Positions 35,946-45,445 are shown, numbered from the stretch's first letter. The stretch is DNA of 53,874 nt from CAMQVM01 sp044433365 (GCA_044433365.1 JAWXTR010000005.1:1-53874); one strand, 5' to 3'. Notes: generated by a model from the sequence alone, not told the origin. Made by a program: numbers and translations.

Positions 35946-36947
35946 CTAAGGTACTTCAACAATATTAAGAATTTCAGTGATAATATCCTCAGCAGTGATA
36001 TTTTCAGCCTCAGCCTCGTATGTTAGTCCGATACGGTGTCGAAGAACATCGTGAGCAATTGCACGTACATCCTCTGGAATTACATAACCTCTACGTTTGA
36101 TAAAGGCGTAAGCCTTAGCAGCTTTAGCTAAAGATATACCAGCACGAGGCGAACAACCGTAAGAGATTAGGCTCTTCATGTTTTCTAGTTTGTAATCCTC
36201 TGGATTACGAGTTGCAAAGACAATATCGACAATATATCGCTCGATTTTTTCATCCATATATACCTCTTGCACCACTTGGCGAGCTTTGATAATTTCGTCG
36301 ATACCTACCACTTTCGAAGCCTTTGGAAACGCTGCACCCATCATATTTTGACGGATAATAAGTCGCTCCTCCTCTTTTTTAGGGTACGATATTTTTGCTT
36401 TTAGCATAAAACGGTCGACTTGCGCCTCAGGAAGTGGGTAGGTACCCTCTTGCTCCAATGGATTTTGAGTTGCAAGCACCAAAAATGGCTCAGGTAGCTT
36501 GTAGGTGGTGTCGCCAATAGTAACTTGACGCTCTTGCATCGCCTCAAGTAGCGCACTTTGTACCTTTGCTGGCGAACGGTTAATCTCATCAGCAAGTACG
36601 AAATTTGCAAAAACTGGACCCTTACGAACTGTAAAATCTTCCGTCTTTTGGCTATATATAAGCGTACCTACAAGGTCGGCTGGAAGAAGGTCGGGAGTAA
36701 ATTGAATACGGCTAAATTGAGCATCTACTGCATTAGCTAAAGTTGTAATAGCAAGTGTCTTTGCTAGCCCTGGAACACCCTCAAGAAGGATGTGACCATT
36801 TGAAAGCAATCCAATAAGTAGAGAGTCTACAAGATGACGTTGACCGACAATCACCTTACCCATCTCCATACTTAGAATATCTACAAATGCGCTCTCACGT
36901 TGAATGCGCTCGTTTAACTCTTTTACGTTAACTGTTTCGCTTGTCAT
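35946..36947 (-). CDS. moxR: MoxR-family AAA+ ATPase
   Basis: A 333-residue AAA+ ATPase with Walker A GVPGLAKT (57-64), Walker B FVLADE (116-121), sensor 1 ATQNP (159-163) and a C-terminal lid domain. MoxR ATPases act as chaperones, often for VWA-domain partners such as the DUF58, BatA and BatB proteins encoded next. First gene of the bat operon. The 136 bp upstream contain AATATTTGTGCAAC on the minus strand (about 37000-37015) as a possible -7 region. Confidence 0.93.
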   Translation of the reverse strand: MTSETVNVKELNERIQRESAFVDILSMEMGKVIVGQRHLVDSLLIGLLSNGHILLEGVPGLAKTLAITTLANAVDAQFSRIQFTPDLLPADLVGTLIYSQKTEDFTVRKGPVFANFVLADEINRSPAKVQSALLEAMQERQVTIGDTTYKLPEPFLVLATQNPLEQEGTYPLPEAQVDRFMLKAKISYPKKEEERLIIRQNMMGAAFPKASKVVGIDEIIKARQVVQEVYMDEKIERYIVDIVFATRNPEDYKLENMKSLISYGCSPRAGISLAKAAKAYAFIKRRGYVIPEDVRAIAHDVLRHRIGLTYEAEAENITAEDIITEILNIVEVP

Positions 36948-37083
36948 AGGATCTAAATATTTTATATGTTTTTATATGTTTTTATAATTTTTTGTATTAT
37001 ATAGTTGCACAAATATTTTTTCTGCCATAATATTTAACGAAAAAAAATCATGTTTTATGATGCAATTTATCACTTTTTTTCAC

Positions 37084-37728
37084 TTATAAGTTCCCTTTAC
37101 TCCAATTTTTACACCAAAATGAGATTCCGCACTCCTCACATTTAGGTTTGCGAGCTATACAGACATAGCGTCCATGTAGGATTAGCCAGTGGTGAGCATC
37201 AGCAATTAGCTCTTTAGGAAAATACTTAATAAGCTCTTTTTCTACATGCAAAGGGGTAGTTGCCTTATCTGAAACCAACCCAATTCGGTGTGAAACCCTA
37301 AAAACATGAGTATCTACCGCCATTGCAGGCTTATTAAAAAGCACCGAAGCGATTACGTTTGCGGTTTTTCGCCCAACGCCACCCAAAGTTGTAAGCTCGT
37401 CGACCTGTTGTGGAATTTCAGAGTCGTACACCTCAAAAAGTCGCTTAGCCATAAGTGAAAGATTTTTCGCCTTATTGTTTGGATAGCTCACACTTTTAAT
37501 ATATGAGTAGATATTCTCCACCGTTGCCACAGCCATAGCCTCAGCAGTGGGGAAAGCATCAAAAAGAGCTGGTGTAATTAGGTTTACACGCTTGTCGGTA
37601 CATTGCGCTGAAAGTATCACCGCCACAAGTAGCTCATAGCCATTGCGGTAGTGTAGCTCACTCTTTGGAGCAGGCATATTTACCTTAAAGTACTCAATTA
37701 TACCGTTATATCTCTCTTGTTTTCTCAT
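37084..37728 (-). CDS. nth: Endonuclease III
   Basis: A 214-residue DNA glycosylase/AP lyase that removes oxidised pyrimidines in base excision repair. The helix-hairpin-helix LTTLGGVGRKTANV carries the catalytic Lys121. Asp139 in MAVDTHVFRV is the second catalytic residue (E. coli Lys120, Asp138). The C-terminal [4Fe-4S] cluster Cys are 190, 197, 200 and 206 (C-x6-C-x2-C-x5-C). It lies 61 bp downstream of aroB on the same strand. Confidence 0.96.
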   Translation of the reverse strand: MRKQERYNGIIEYFKVNMPAPKSELHYRNGYELLVAVILSAQCTDKRVNLITPALFDAFPTAEAMAVATVENIYSYIKSVSYPNNKAKNLSLMAKRLFEVYDSEIPQQVDELTTLGGVGRKTANVIASVLFNKPAMAVDTHVFRVSHRIGLVSDKATTPLHVEKELIKYFPKELIADAHHWLILHGRYVCIARKPKCEECGISFWCKNWSKGNL

Positions 37729-37789
37729 TTTATTAAAATTAGAGGATAATAGCTAAAGGGGACTTTTAAAATCTCTCAAAATTCAGAAT

Positions 37790-38827
37790 TTAAAACTCCT
37801 CTTTAAATATCTTTTCCAATTCGGAGAATTTAAAATTTACTATTTTTGCCTCACCAATAGCGGTAGGGAGTATAAAATCTACCGATTCTTGATTGCGTTT
37901 TTTATCTGATTTTAATGCCTCAAACAGAGTATCTTTATCGACACCACACTCTAGGCTAAAACCAAAATTTTCAACCACTTTTTCGACTCTCTCCAACACA
38001 CTTACAGGGGTAATTCCGCACTTTACACCCAGCTCGGCAGCCAATACCATGCCGATAGCAACCGCCTCACCATGTATAAAATTTGAGGTGGATTTTTCGA
38101 TAGCATGACCTATAGTGTGACCTAAATTTAGCTTTTTACGCTCTCCTTTTTCAGTTTCATCTTGCTCTACAACAGCAGCTTTTATCTTAATTGATTCAAA
38201 AATCACCTCTTCTAAAAGCTCTCTATTTGTCAAAAAAGTTTCTAAACTATTCTGCTCAAATTTTTCAAATAGCAGACTGCTTTTTATCACCCCAGCCTTT
38301 ATTATCTCTGAAATTCCAGCTCGAAACTCTCTTAGCGGTAGAGTAGAGAGCATTTGAGCATCGCAAATCACAAAACGTGGCTGCGAAAAGAGACCAATCA
38401 TGTTTTTGAATCTATCGTGGTTTACTCCATTCTTGCCCCCAACACTTGCATCTACTTGTGAAAGAAGGGTTGTGGCTACAAAGCCAAAATCTACACCTCG
38501 CTGATAGGTAGATGCCACAAAACCTGTAATATCGGTGACAATTCCACCTCCAATTCCTACAATAGTGGTGTGTCGGTCGGCACCAAACTCCAACAAAGAC
38601 GAATAGATAGCACCCAGTGCCATAAGATTCTTGTTCTCCTCACCCTGACCTATCACTATATGTTCAAACTTTTCAATCAGCGAGCCATAGAAGCCTTTTA
38701 CAGTTGCATCAGTAATTACAATTACACGCTTACACCCCTTTAAATAGTTGTCAAGCTCTTTCTCCACCTTGCCAACTACTACGCTACTTACTATATCGTC
38801 TGTTTTAACCTCTATTACTTTATTCAT
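37790..38827 (-). CDS. aroB: 3-dehydroquinate synthase
   Basis: A 345-residue AroB, second step of the shikimate pathway, converting DAHP to 3-dehydroquinate in the cytoplasm. It shows the NAD-binding IGGGIVTDITGFVAS, the substrate region TTLLSQVDASVGGKNGVN and the metal-binding NLGHTIGHAIE. The length is normal for the family. Probably transcribed with nth. Confidence 0.95.
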   Translation of the reverse strand: MNKVIEVKTDDIVSSVVVGKVEKELDNYLKGCKRVIVITDATVKGFYGSLIEKFEHIVIGQGEENKNLMALGAIYSSLLEFGADRHTTIVGIGGGIVTDITGFVASTYQRGVDFGFVATTLLSQVDASVGGKNGVNHDRFKNMIGLFSQPRFVICDAQMLSTLPLREFRAGISEIIKAGVIKSSLLFEKFEQNSLETFLTNRELLEEVIFESIKIKAAVVEQDETEKGERKKLNLGHTIGHAIEKSTSNFIHGEAVAIGMVLAAELGVKCGITPVSVLERVEKVVENFGFSLECGVDKDTLFEALKSDKKRNQESVDFILPTAIGEAKIVNFKFSELEKIFKEEF

Positions 38828-38911
38828 TTTTTATATATTTTGATATTCTTTTTTGAATATTCCGTTAAAAAAACAATGTAGCCACAAAATTAATCAAAAA
38901 TTACAAACAAA

Positions 38912-38954
38912 AAAATAGCAGGGCAATCTCTTTTAAAAATTGCACTACTATTTT
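38912..38954 (-). terminator. Terminator of the TonB receptor gene
   Basis: AAAATAGCAGGGCAAT and ATTGCACTACTATTTT pair at 14 of 16 positions. On the minus strand the stem is followed by a T-run (plus A run before 38912). It lies about 250 bp after the receptor stop codon, beyond the small element at 38997. Confidence 0.65.
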
Positions 38955-38996
38955 TGATTTTTTGCTAATATCCACTATAGAATATTTTAATTTATC

Positions 38997-39189
38997 ATGC
39001 GAATAAAGGTTTGAAATTTTCGAGCTATTTCGAGCTATTTTTGCAATCCGAGTTGTAAAAAAATAACTTTTGTTAATGCTTTTTTAGAAAAAGCACGCCC
39101 TTTGGGCTGGCAAAAATCGTTCACTTACGTTCACGGCTTCGCTCCGCTCGCAAAAAGCGGAAGAAGGTTTTTCAAACCTTTATTGGCAT
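38997..39189 (+). mobile_element. 193-bp MITE-like element, copy 1, with 5-bp target duplication
   Basis: The ends ATGCGAATAAAGGTTTGAAA and TTTCAAACCTTTATTGGCAT are inverted repeats with one mismatch in 20. The element is flanked by the direct repeat TTATC (38992-38996 and 39190-39194). The inner part contains the GCGAGCGGAGCGAAGCCGTG motif. A second copy lies in inverted orientation at 51435-51625. It sits 18 bp from the stop codon of the TonB receptor. Confidence 0.9.
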
Positions 39190-39207
39190 TTATCACCAAA
39201 ATAAGCT

Positions 39208-41502
39208 TTACATTGTAAATTTAATACCTATAAAGTATGTACGACCATACGATGGACCATATATATATTTTGAGTCACGCAAAATTCCTTCATCAATATC
39301 ACTTTGGAAAGCATCAAAAATATTTTTCACACCTCCATTCAATTGAAGTTTTATTTGATCAGTCAAAGAAAAGTCGTAGGCTATACGGATATTTGTATCC
39401 CAGAATGTTGGTGTTACCACCTCTGTATCTACTGTAGTCTCTCCATTTCCGTAATGTTGCAGTAACATTGTTCCTGTATAATTTGCTGTAATAGATGATG
39501 AAAGACGTGGAATAGGATTATAGGTAAGCGTTGCATAACCATATTGATTAGGACTACGGAACATCTTGCGTTGAGGCTCTAGCCCCTCTTGATCACTCCA
39601 CTCAAAATCCTCTTTATATCGGCTGCTTTGTACTGTATAGCCACCTTCTAAGATAAGTTTTGGAGAGAACCCCATTTTTAGCTCCATATTAACACCTTTT
39701 ACTACGGCTCCTGAAACATTTACACGCTCTAAAAGAAGATTGCCATCATCGTTATATCCAAGAGTTTGAAGTGCAAATACATCATCCAAATCGGTATAAA
39801 ATGCCTCAGCTAAAAAGTTTGTCTCTACACCTAAAACCTCTCCATATAAATCTACCGAACCACTAATACTATTAGAATATTCAGGGCGAAGATCTGGATC
39901 CATTACAATCAATGAAACCTCACCAGCAACAGCCTCTACATGCAGATCTTCATCATAAGCTTGTGGTGCACGATAACCACTAGAGTAACTTAAACGCATA
40001 CCAATCAGGTCAAGAGGGGTGTAACGAACATTTGCACGAGGTGAAAAAATTATATTGTCTACAAAATTATGTTTATCTACTCTACCACCAAGTAATAAAG
40101 AGAATTTATCGCTCTGCCACTCATTTTGGAAAAAGATACCCGAAGTTCTTGAATTTTGCTCTAAGTCACGATCGTAACCAACCATAATATCGTGAAGATT
40201 GTTTGCTGTATGTTCAGCACCAACGGTTAGTTGTGCCCCTGAGAATAAAAGTCTATCCATTGCATATACATATTGACCACCAAAAATATAGGTAAAATCA
40301 GATGTTGTGCCGTAAGCATTTGGGTCTTGTCCTACACCAAAATAGCTATCACGTTGTACGCTTTGAAGAGAGCTATATAGAGAGAAACGATGTTTGTAAT
40401 TGTTAGAGTAGTAGTCGTATTTAAGACCACCACCATTCATTCTATGTTGTAGCTGCTCAGCAATATCTGCCTCGTGTGCAGGAAGGTCGAAATCACTACC
40501 TCCACGACGCTCTTCTCCGATATAATGGTATTCAGCGGTTATTGTAGAGCGTGTAGTTGGTCGGTGGTAGGCTCTAAATCCTACAGTTTCAGAATCTAAT
40601 GATGGAGCCTCCGAAAAACCATCACCATTTCTATCATAGTAATCACGATTACGAAGCATTGAGAAGATATAAATACCAGTACGTGTATCATTACTAACCA
40701 ATGCGGCATTGATTGAGGTGTTGATATCGGTTGTTCCTAAATCTGTCACACTTGTGCTGTTTGAAGCTACTACAGTACTATATTTTGGCTCTTTTGTAAT
40801 GATATTTACAACACCTCCAATAGCATTCGAACCAAAAAGTGCTGATCCACCACCACGTATTACCTCTACTCTCTCAATCATCGATGCTGGAAGCTGATCA
40901 AGACCATAAACGGTTGATAGAGAGCTGAAAATGGCACGACTATCTAATAATATTTGTGAATATTGACCGCTCAAACCGTTGATTCTAAGTTGTGTAGCAC
41001 CACAATTAGAACAAGTAGTCTCTACACGCAATCCAGGCTGAAAATTTAGAACCTCACCAACATTATTTGAGGCAGTTTTCTCGAAAAGTTTTGTATTTGC
41101 TACATTTACCACTACCGACGACTTTTTTCGACTAACCTCACTACGTGTGCCCGTTACAACAACTTCATCGACCTCTAACGATTTTTGTTCTAATCTAAAT
41201 TGAATATCTGTTGTAATGTTTTCTGAAATTTTAACTGTAATTTCATCGCTTGCATAGCCTGCAAACGAAGCTGTAATTGTATGTTCGCCTTCCGAAATAC
41301 CCGAAAGCATAAAGTGCCCTGTTGCATCTGTTATTGCGCCAATTGTTGTTCCCGCAATTGTCACTGTAGCATAAGGGATATGCTCACCAGTGTCTTTATC
41401 TACCACATCACCAATAACATGTGTATCGACCTTTTGTGCCCAAACAGCACTTTGCACCGATGCTAGTAAGGCCACTAGCACTATAAATAAAAATTTTCTC
41501 AT
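39208..41502 (-). CDS. TonB-dependent receptor, probably for a metal or metal complex
   Basis: A 764-residue outer-membrane receptor. It has a signal peptide (about 1-22), a CarboxypepD_reg-like domain (about 28-103: VIGDVVDKDTGEHIPYATVTI), a TonB-box-like region (VDEVVVTGTRS), a plug (about 125-240 with IERVEVIRGGGSALFGSNAIGG) and a beta-barrel ending in Met after TYFIGIKFT. The plug carries a C-x2-C motif (Cys164, Cys167 in ETTCSNCGATQLR) seen in a widespread Bacteroidetes receptor group. The next gene upstream encodes a His-rich membrane protein, which suggests uptake of a metal ion or complex such as zinc or copper; the ligand is not provable from sequence. Confidence 0.9.
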   Translation of the reverse strand: MRKFLFIVLVALLASVQSAVWAQKVDTHVIGDVVDKDTGEHIPYATVTIAGTTIGAITDATGHFMLSGISEGEHTITASFAGYASDEITVKISENITTDIQFRLEQKSLEVDEVVVTGTRSEVSRKKSSVVVNVANTKLFEKTASNNVGEVLNFQPGLRVETTCSNCGATQLRINGLSGQYSQILLDSRAIFSSLSTVYGLDQLPASMIERVEVIRGGGSALFGSNAIGGVVNIITKEPKYSTVVASNSTSVTDLGTTDINTSINAALVSNDTRTGIYIFSMLRNRDYYDRNGDGFSEAPSLDSETVGFRAYHRPTTRSTITAEYHYIGEERRGGSDFDLPAHEADIAEQLQHRMNGGGLKYDYYSNNYKHRFSLYSSLQSVQRDSYFGVGQDPNAYGTTSDFTYIFGGQYVYAMDRLLFSGAQLTVGAEHTANNLHDIMVGYDRDLEQNSRTSGIFFQNEWQSDKFSLLLGGRVDKHNFVDNIIFSPRANVRYTPLDLIGMRLSYSSGYRAPQAYDEDLHVEAVAGEVSLIVMDPDLRPEYSNSISGSVDLYGEVLGVETNFLAEAFYTDLDDVFALQTLGYNDDGNLLLERVNVSGAVVKGVNMELKMGFSPKLILEGGYTVQSSRYKEDFEWSDQEGLEPQRKMFRSPNQYGYATLTYNPIPRLSSSITANYTGTMLLQHYGNGETTVDTEVVTPTFWDTNIRIAYDFSLTDQIKLQLNGGVKNIFDAFQSDIDEGILRDSKYIYGPSYGRTYFIGIKFTM

Positions 41503-41527
41503 TTTTCTCTTTTATAATATGTAATTT

Positions 41528-41692
41528 AAGTAGGGTAAAATAATTATTGGTGTATTTTTAATAGTGCTATTGGAGATGAGATTTTTTGCTATTGAATCGA
41601 AAATATAGTGGTTCTATATTGAGATTTAATAGTAAAAAATATCGCTCCAAGAGTGCTGTTAAAAATATGGCAATAATTGTTTTACACTACTT
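41528..41692 (+). mobile_element. 165-bp MITE-like element, copy 3, with 12-bp flanking direct repeat
   Basis: A complete copy of the 5171 element, differing at about three internal positions. It is flanked by the perfect direct repeat AATATGTAATTT (41516-41527 and 41693-41704). It lies between the His-rich gene and the TonB receptor, in the leader of the receptor gene. Confidence 0.92.
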
Positions 41693-41819
41693 AATATGTA
41701 ATTTACAACTCGACTTACTATCTTAATTAGATGCTTCGAGACAAATAGTGTAAAGGAATCTCATAAAATTCCACGAATCAAATTTTACTGTTTTCAGCAA
41801 AACACACAACACCAAAGGG

Positions 41820-41838
41820 TGATAAAATTATCATCCTA
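41820..41838 (-). terminator. Possible weak terminator after the His-rich gene
   Basis: GGGTGATAAAATTATCATCC can form a 9-bp stem with one wobble pair 8 bp after the stop codon. On the minus strand only a TTT follows, so termination may be partial, which would let the receptor gene be read from the same promoter. Confidence 0.4.
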
Positions 41839-41845
41839 AAAAGGG

Positions 41846-42229
41846 TTATAAACTATGGATTTCGAGATAATTTAGAACTCTCTTTGAATAAGAGGGTGGA
41901 GGACGTACAGATAGATGACGTAAACAACCACTACGCTGAGCCAATACCACACTTTCATAGAAAGATATAAGAATATTGGTAAAAAGTACGCCTAAAATTA
42001 TAGCCGTTGCCAAGATTGGCATAAAGATAGAGAGCGCATCAATTGTATTTAACGATGCTTGCGAATGGCTATGAGATGATGTAGGCACATAAGGATGCGA
42101 GTGGGTTACGGTACCCGTTTCAGTCTCATGAGAGTGAAGAAAAAGCGTCGAGCCAGCATAGTAACTCAAAAAAAGAGCCACCATCAACACCCGCAACACT
42201 ATAAACTTTCTTCTATTTCTCATCTTCAA
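41846..42229 (-). CDS. Small His-rich membrane protein, putative metal handling
   Basis: A 127-residue protein with two hydrophobic segments (about 10-30 and 67-90) enclosing a loop with three HSH motifs (His32-34, 43-45, 53-55), spaced about ten residues apart. This arrangement suits binding of Zn, Cu, Ni or Co in the periplasm. A basic, Pro-containing C-terminus follows (RPPPSYSKR). I do not recognise a named family with certainty. It is co-directional with, and upstream of, the CxxC-plug TonB receptor. An alternative start is the ATG two codons in (42223). Confidence 0.75.
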   Translation of the reverse strand: MKMRNRRKFIVLRVLMVALFLSYYAGSTLFLHSHETETGTVTHSHPYVPTSSHSHSQASLNTIDALSIFMPILATAIILGVLFTNILISFYESVVLAQRSGCLRHLSVRPPPSYSKRVLNYLEIHSL

Positions 42230-42242
42230 CTGGTTTATATGC

Positions 42243-42273
42243 CAAAGGTAGTAATTATTTCAATTTTATCAAA
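42243..42273 (-). promoter_or_regulatory. Strong promoter of the His-rich gene with a very short leader
   Basis: On the minus strand TTTG (plus 42270-42273), 19 bp, then TACCTTTG (plus 42243-42250): an exact match to the Bacteroidetes consensus. The ATG at 42229 is only 13 bp beyond the -7 box, so the leader would be under about 10 nt. Confidence 0.8.
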
Positions 42274-42569
42274 TTTTTCACTATAAATTAATCATATAGT
42301 GGTAATAATTAGAGTAATAGGTGCTTTTTGCCAAATTTCAATCCATTGCAAAAAAACGGAGAATATTCAAAAATCAGACACACAAATATTAATTTTACAT
42401 TTGTAATCATAATTACAATCTCTATAAAAAGAAAAAAATATAATTTTAAAATTTTTCAACTTTAAAATTATATTTTTTACAAGAGAATTTATAAATTTTA
42501 GATATTTCAGTAATTTTCTTTGGCTTTTTGAACTCTTCTTTATGCTGACAAAGAAAAACACCCTGCCAA
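42274..42569. other. AT-rich spacer, no gene seen
   Basis: Very AT-rich sequence with no conserved motif. A 64-residue Lys/Phe/Asn-rich frame on the minus strand (42367-42561) looks like chance translation. No shared repeat family was recognised here. Confidence 0.5.
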
Positions 42570-43325
42570 TTATTGTGCCACTAAACCGCCATCAATAAGA
42601 TGCAGAGAACCTGTTACAAATGGTGAATTTGCTAAAAAATAGAACATTTGAGCCACCTCTGCCGAAGTTCCAATGCGCCCTACAACATAAGATTCATTTT
42701 CGATTTCGATAGCCTTTTCTAAATCACCACCAAGCTCTCTATCTGCCCAACGTTGAAGCGCACCCATCGCTAGCGGAGTGTCGATAGTACCTGGGCAAAC
42801 TCCCGAAATAGAGATACCCTGCTTACCATAGTCGATAGCTATATTTTTTATCATCTGACCGATTGCTCCTTTTGTTAAACCGTAGCTAAAACTACACCCC
42901 TTGCCGATAAATGACTGGTCAGAAGCATTTACAACTATTGTACCTCCCCCTTGCTCAATCATCGATGGCATAGCGGCTTTTATGGCATAAATATAACCAC
43001 GCACATTAACGTTAAATATCTGCTCCAATTCGGCATCTTCTACCGAAAGCACCGTATTACTCTGGTGCATTCCAGCATTGAGAATTAGGCTGTCGATACG
43101 ATTAAATTTTGCTAAAGTTTGCCCTACAGCATCTTTTAACGACTCCAAAGAGCAAACATCGCCTTTGTAGGCAATATAACGGCTCTCATCCCAACCCTCA
43201 GTAGTAATAGCCATCTGAGAGCTATTTGCATCAAACATTGCAACATTGTAGTTATTATTGTAAAATAGACGTGCCACTTCTCTGCCAATACCTGTAGCAG
43301 CACCTGTTAGAAATATAGTTTTCAT
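42570..43325 (-). CDS. Short-chain dehydrogenase/reductase
   Basis: A 251-residue classical SDR with the NAD(P)-binding motif TGAATGIG (7-14), LNAGMH, an active-site Ser in NASDQS, and Y-x3-K in SYGLTKG. It ends in a normal C-terminus (LHLIDGGLVAQ). The substrate (an alcohol or ketone) is unknown. It is 24 bp behind the M13 peptidase gene and shares its transcript. Confidence 0.92.
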   Translation of the reverse strand: MKTIFLTGAATGIGREVARLFYNNNYNVAMFDANSSQMAITTEGWDESRYIAYKGDVCSLESLKDAVGQTLAKFNRIDSLILNAGMHQSNTVLSVEDAELEQIFNVNVRGYIYAIKAAMPSMIEQGGGTIVVNASDQSFIGKGCSFSYGLTKGAIGQMIKNIAIDYGKQGISISGVCPGTIDTPLAMGALQRWADRELGGDLEKAIEIENESYVVGRIGTSAEVAQMFYFLANSPFVTGSLHLIDGGLVAQ

Positions 43326-43349
43326 GATTTTTGAAATTCCCTCTAAAAA

Positions 43350-45392
43350 TTACCAGATTTTCACACGCTCTTCTGGAGCCAAATACATAGCATCGCCCTC
43401 TTTGATACCAAACGCTTTATACCACGCATCAACATGAGGAAGCGCACCGTTTACCCTCCAACGACCAAGTGAGTGAGGGTCGCTTTTTGTAAGACGTAAA
43501 ATTTCCGCCTCTCTAACATTATTTGCCCATACCGTAGCATACGAAAGGAAGAAACGTTGCTCTGGAGTAAATCCATCGATAGTCTCACCCACTGTAATTT
43601 CATTTGAACTATCAGTAAATGCAGTAAACGAAACACCTAAACCACCTTGATCGGCAATATTTTCACCAAGTGTGAAGCTACCATTTGCATATACACCATC
43701 GGCAACCTCAATTCTATCAAAAGCGGCAACAAGCTCATCGGCTCTAGCAGTAAATTTTTCTGCATCCTCTTTTGTCCACCACTCAGAAAGATTACCAACA
43801 CTATCGTATAGTCTACCTTGATCGTCAAAACCGTGAGTCATCTCATGACCAATCACAACACCAATAGCACCATAATTAATTGCATCATCGCCATCGGCAT
43901 AGAAGAAAGGTGGCTGCAAAATTGCTGCTGGGAAACAGATTTCGTTGGTAGGAGGATTGTAGTAAGCATTTACAGTCTGCGGACTCATGTGCCATTCATC
44001 CTTATCCACTGGTTTGCCAATATCTGAAAGCATATCATCGTAGTTAAATTCACTAGCTTTAACAATATTCGACCAATATGAATTGCCACCGTTAATTGGA
44101 AGATTTGTGTAGTCACGCCACGAGTTAGGATAGCCAATTTTTACATGAAACGTAGCAAGTTTTTCGTGCGCTTTAGCTTTTGTATCATCGCTCATCCACT
44201 CCAATTTGTCGATATGTTTGCCAAGTGCTGTAGATAGGTTGGCGACAAGCTCTTCGACACGTTTTTTCGACTCAGCAGGGAAATATTTTGCAACATACAT
44301 TTGACCAACAGCCTCCGACAACACTCTATTGGTTACATCCAACGAACGTTTCCATCTCGGTAGGTTTTGCTCTGTACCAGATAGTGTTTTTCCGAAATAG
44401 TCGAATTTTGCATCTACAAAGTTGTCGCTAAGATAAGATGCAGCACTATTAATAAGGTTAAATGCCAAATAGTCTTGAATCTCCTGCTCAGAAGATGATG
44501 CTACAATCGAAGCCATCCCTTTAAAGAAAGGCACCTGCGAAGGGTTAATCTCTTTTAAATCTGAAAGAGACAATGCACTAAGATAACTATTCCAGTCAAA
44601 TCCTGGAGCTATCTTTACAAACTCCGATACCGCCATTTTGTTGTAAGCAGCAATAGGATCACGAAGTTCGACTCTCGAAAATTGAACTTTTGCAAGCTCA
44701 GTCTCCATTTTCATCACCGATTTAACGGCTCTAGCAGCATCTACAGCCGAATAACCAGCAGCAGTAAACGCACTGTTTAAGTAGTTTTCGTAGCTTGCTC
44801 TGATAGATTTTGTAGGCTCATCATCTAGTAGGTAGTAGTCTCTATCACCCATATTTATACCGCCTTGATTAAGACTTGCTATATTCATACTACTATTTGC
44901 AGCATCAGCCTCAGCATAAAGTCTGAAAAACGACGAAACTCCCATTTTATGAAGTTTTGCCACCATTTTAGCAAGCTCAACACCCTTTTTTGTCGCTTTT
45001 ATAGCCTCTAAATCGACTAAAATTGGCGCAGCTGCATCGTTGTTTAATTTGACACTATCGAGACCTAAAGCGTATAAATCGCTAATTTTCTGACCCACAG
45101 AGCCATTTTGGTGTGTTGCAACTGCAAACTCTTCGAAAAGAGCCTTAATTTGGTTTTTGCTTGTCTCACGAAGTTCATCAAAGGTGCCAAAACGGCTATA
45201 CTCAGCCGAAAGAGGGTTGTTTTTCATCCAACCACCAGCTCCATATTCAAAAAAATCGTCTCCTCTTTTAATAGAGGTATCCATATTCGACATATCCAAT
45301 GTCGCTTTTTTTGCCTCGCTGCTACCACTTTCGGCGCAACCAGAGGCAAACATTGTGCAGGCTACAAATGCTGCCATTACTTGTAATTTCAT
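43350..45392 (-). CDS. M13 (neprilysin/PepO) metallopeptidase lipoprotein
   Basis: A 680-residue M13 zinc peptidase with a lipoprotein signal (MFASGC). The zinc motif is HEMTH (His516, Glu517, His520) and the third ligand is Glu577 in GENIADQGG. NAYYNPPTNEICFPA and the C-terminal GRWRVNGALPH region bind substrate. M13 enzymes cleave oligopeptides of moderate size. It is predicted to be periplasmic or surface-anchored and lies downstream of the SusC/SusD pair, separated from it by terminators, so it has its own promoter. Confidence 0.95.
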   Translation of the reverse strand: MKLQVMAAFVACTMFASGCAESGSSEAKKATLDMSNMDTSIKRGDDFFEYGAGGWMKNNPLSAEYSRFGTFDELRETSKNQIKALFEEFAVATHQNGSVGQKISDLYALGLDSVKLNNDAAAPILVDLEAIKATKKGVELAKMVAKLHKMGVSSFFRLYAEADAANSSMNIASLNQGGINMGDRDYYLLDDEPTKSIRASYENYLNSAFTAAGYSAVDAARAVKSVMKMETELAKVQFSRVELRDPIAAYNKMAVSEFVKIAPGFDWNSYLSALSLSDLKEINPSQVPFFKGMASIVASSSEQEIQDYLAFNLINSAASYLSDNFVDAKFDYFGKTLSGTEQNLPRWKRSLDVTNRVLSEAVGQMYVAKYFPAESKKRVEELVANLSTALGKHIDKLEWMSDDTKAKAHEKLATFHVKIGYPNSWRDYTNLPINGGNSYWSNIVKASEFNYDDMLSDIGKPVDKDEWHMSPQTVNAYYNPPTNEICFPAAILQPPFFYADGDDAINYGAIGVVIGHEMTHGFDDQGRLYDSVGNLSEWWTKEDAEKFTARADELVAAFDRIEVADGVYANGSFTLGENIADQGGLGVSFTAFTDSSNEITVGETIDGFTPEQRFFLSYATVWANNVREAEILRLTKSDPHSLGRWRVNGALPHVDAWYKAFGIKEGDAMYLAPEERVKIW

Positions 45393-45445
45393 AAATTTAT
45401 ACTGTTTTAATTTTGTTTATGCAAATAATTAGCGTAATTAAAAAA

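Noticed and set aside
42367..42561. 64-residue Lys/Phe/Asn-rich frame
   Set aside because: The composition follows the local AT-rich DNA; no motif, promoter or ribosome-binding context.
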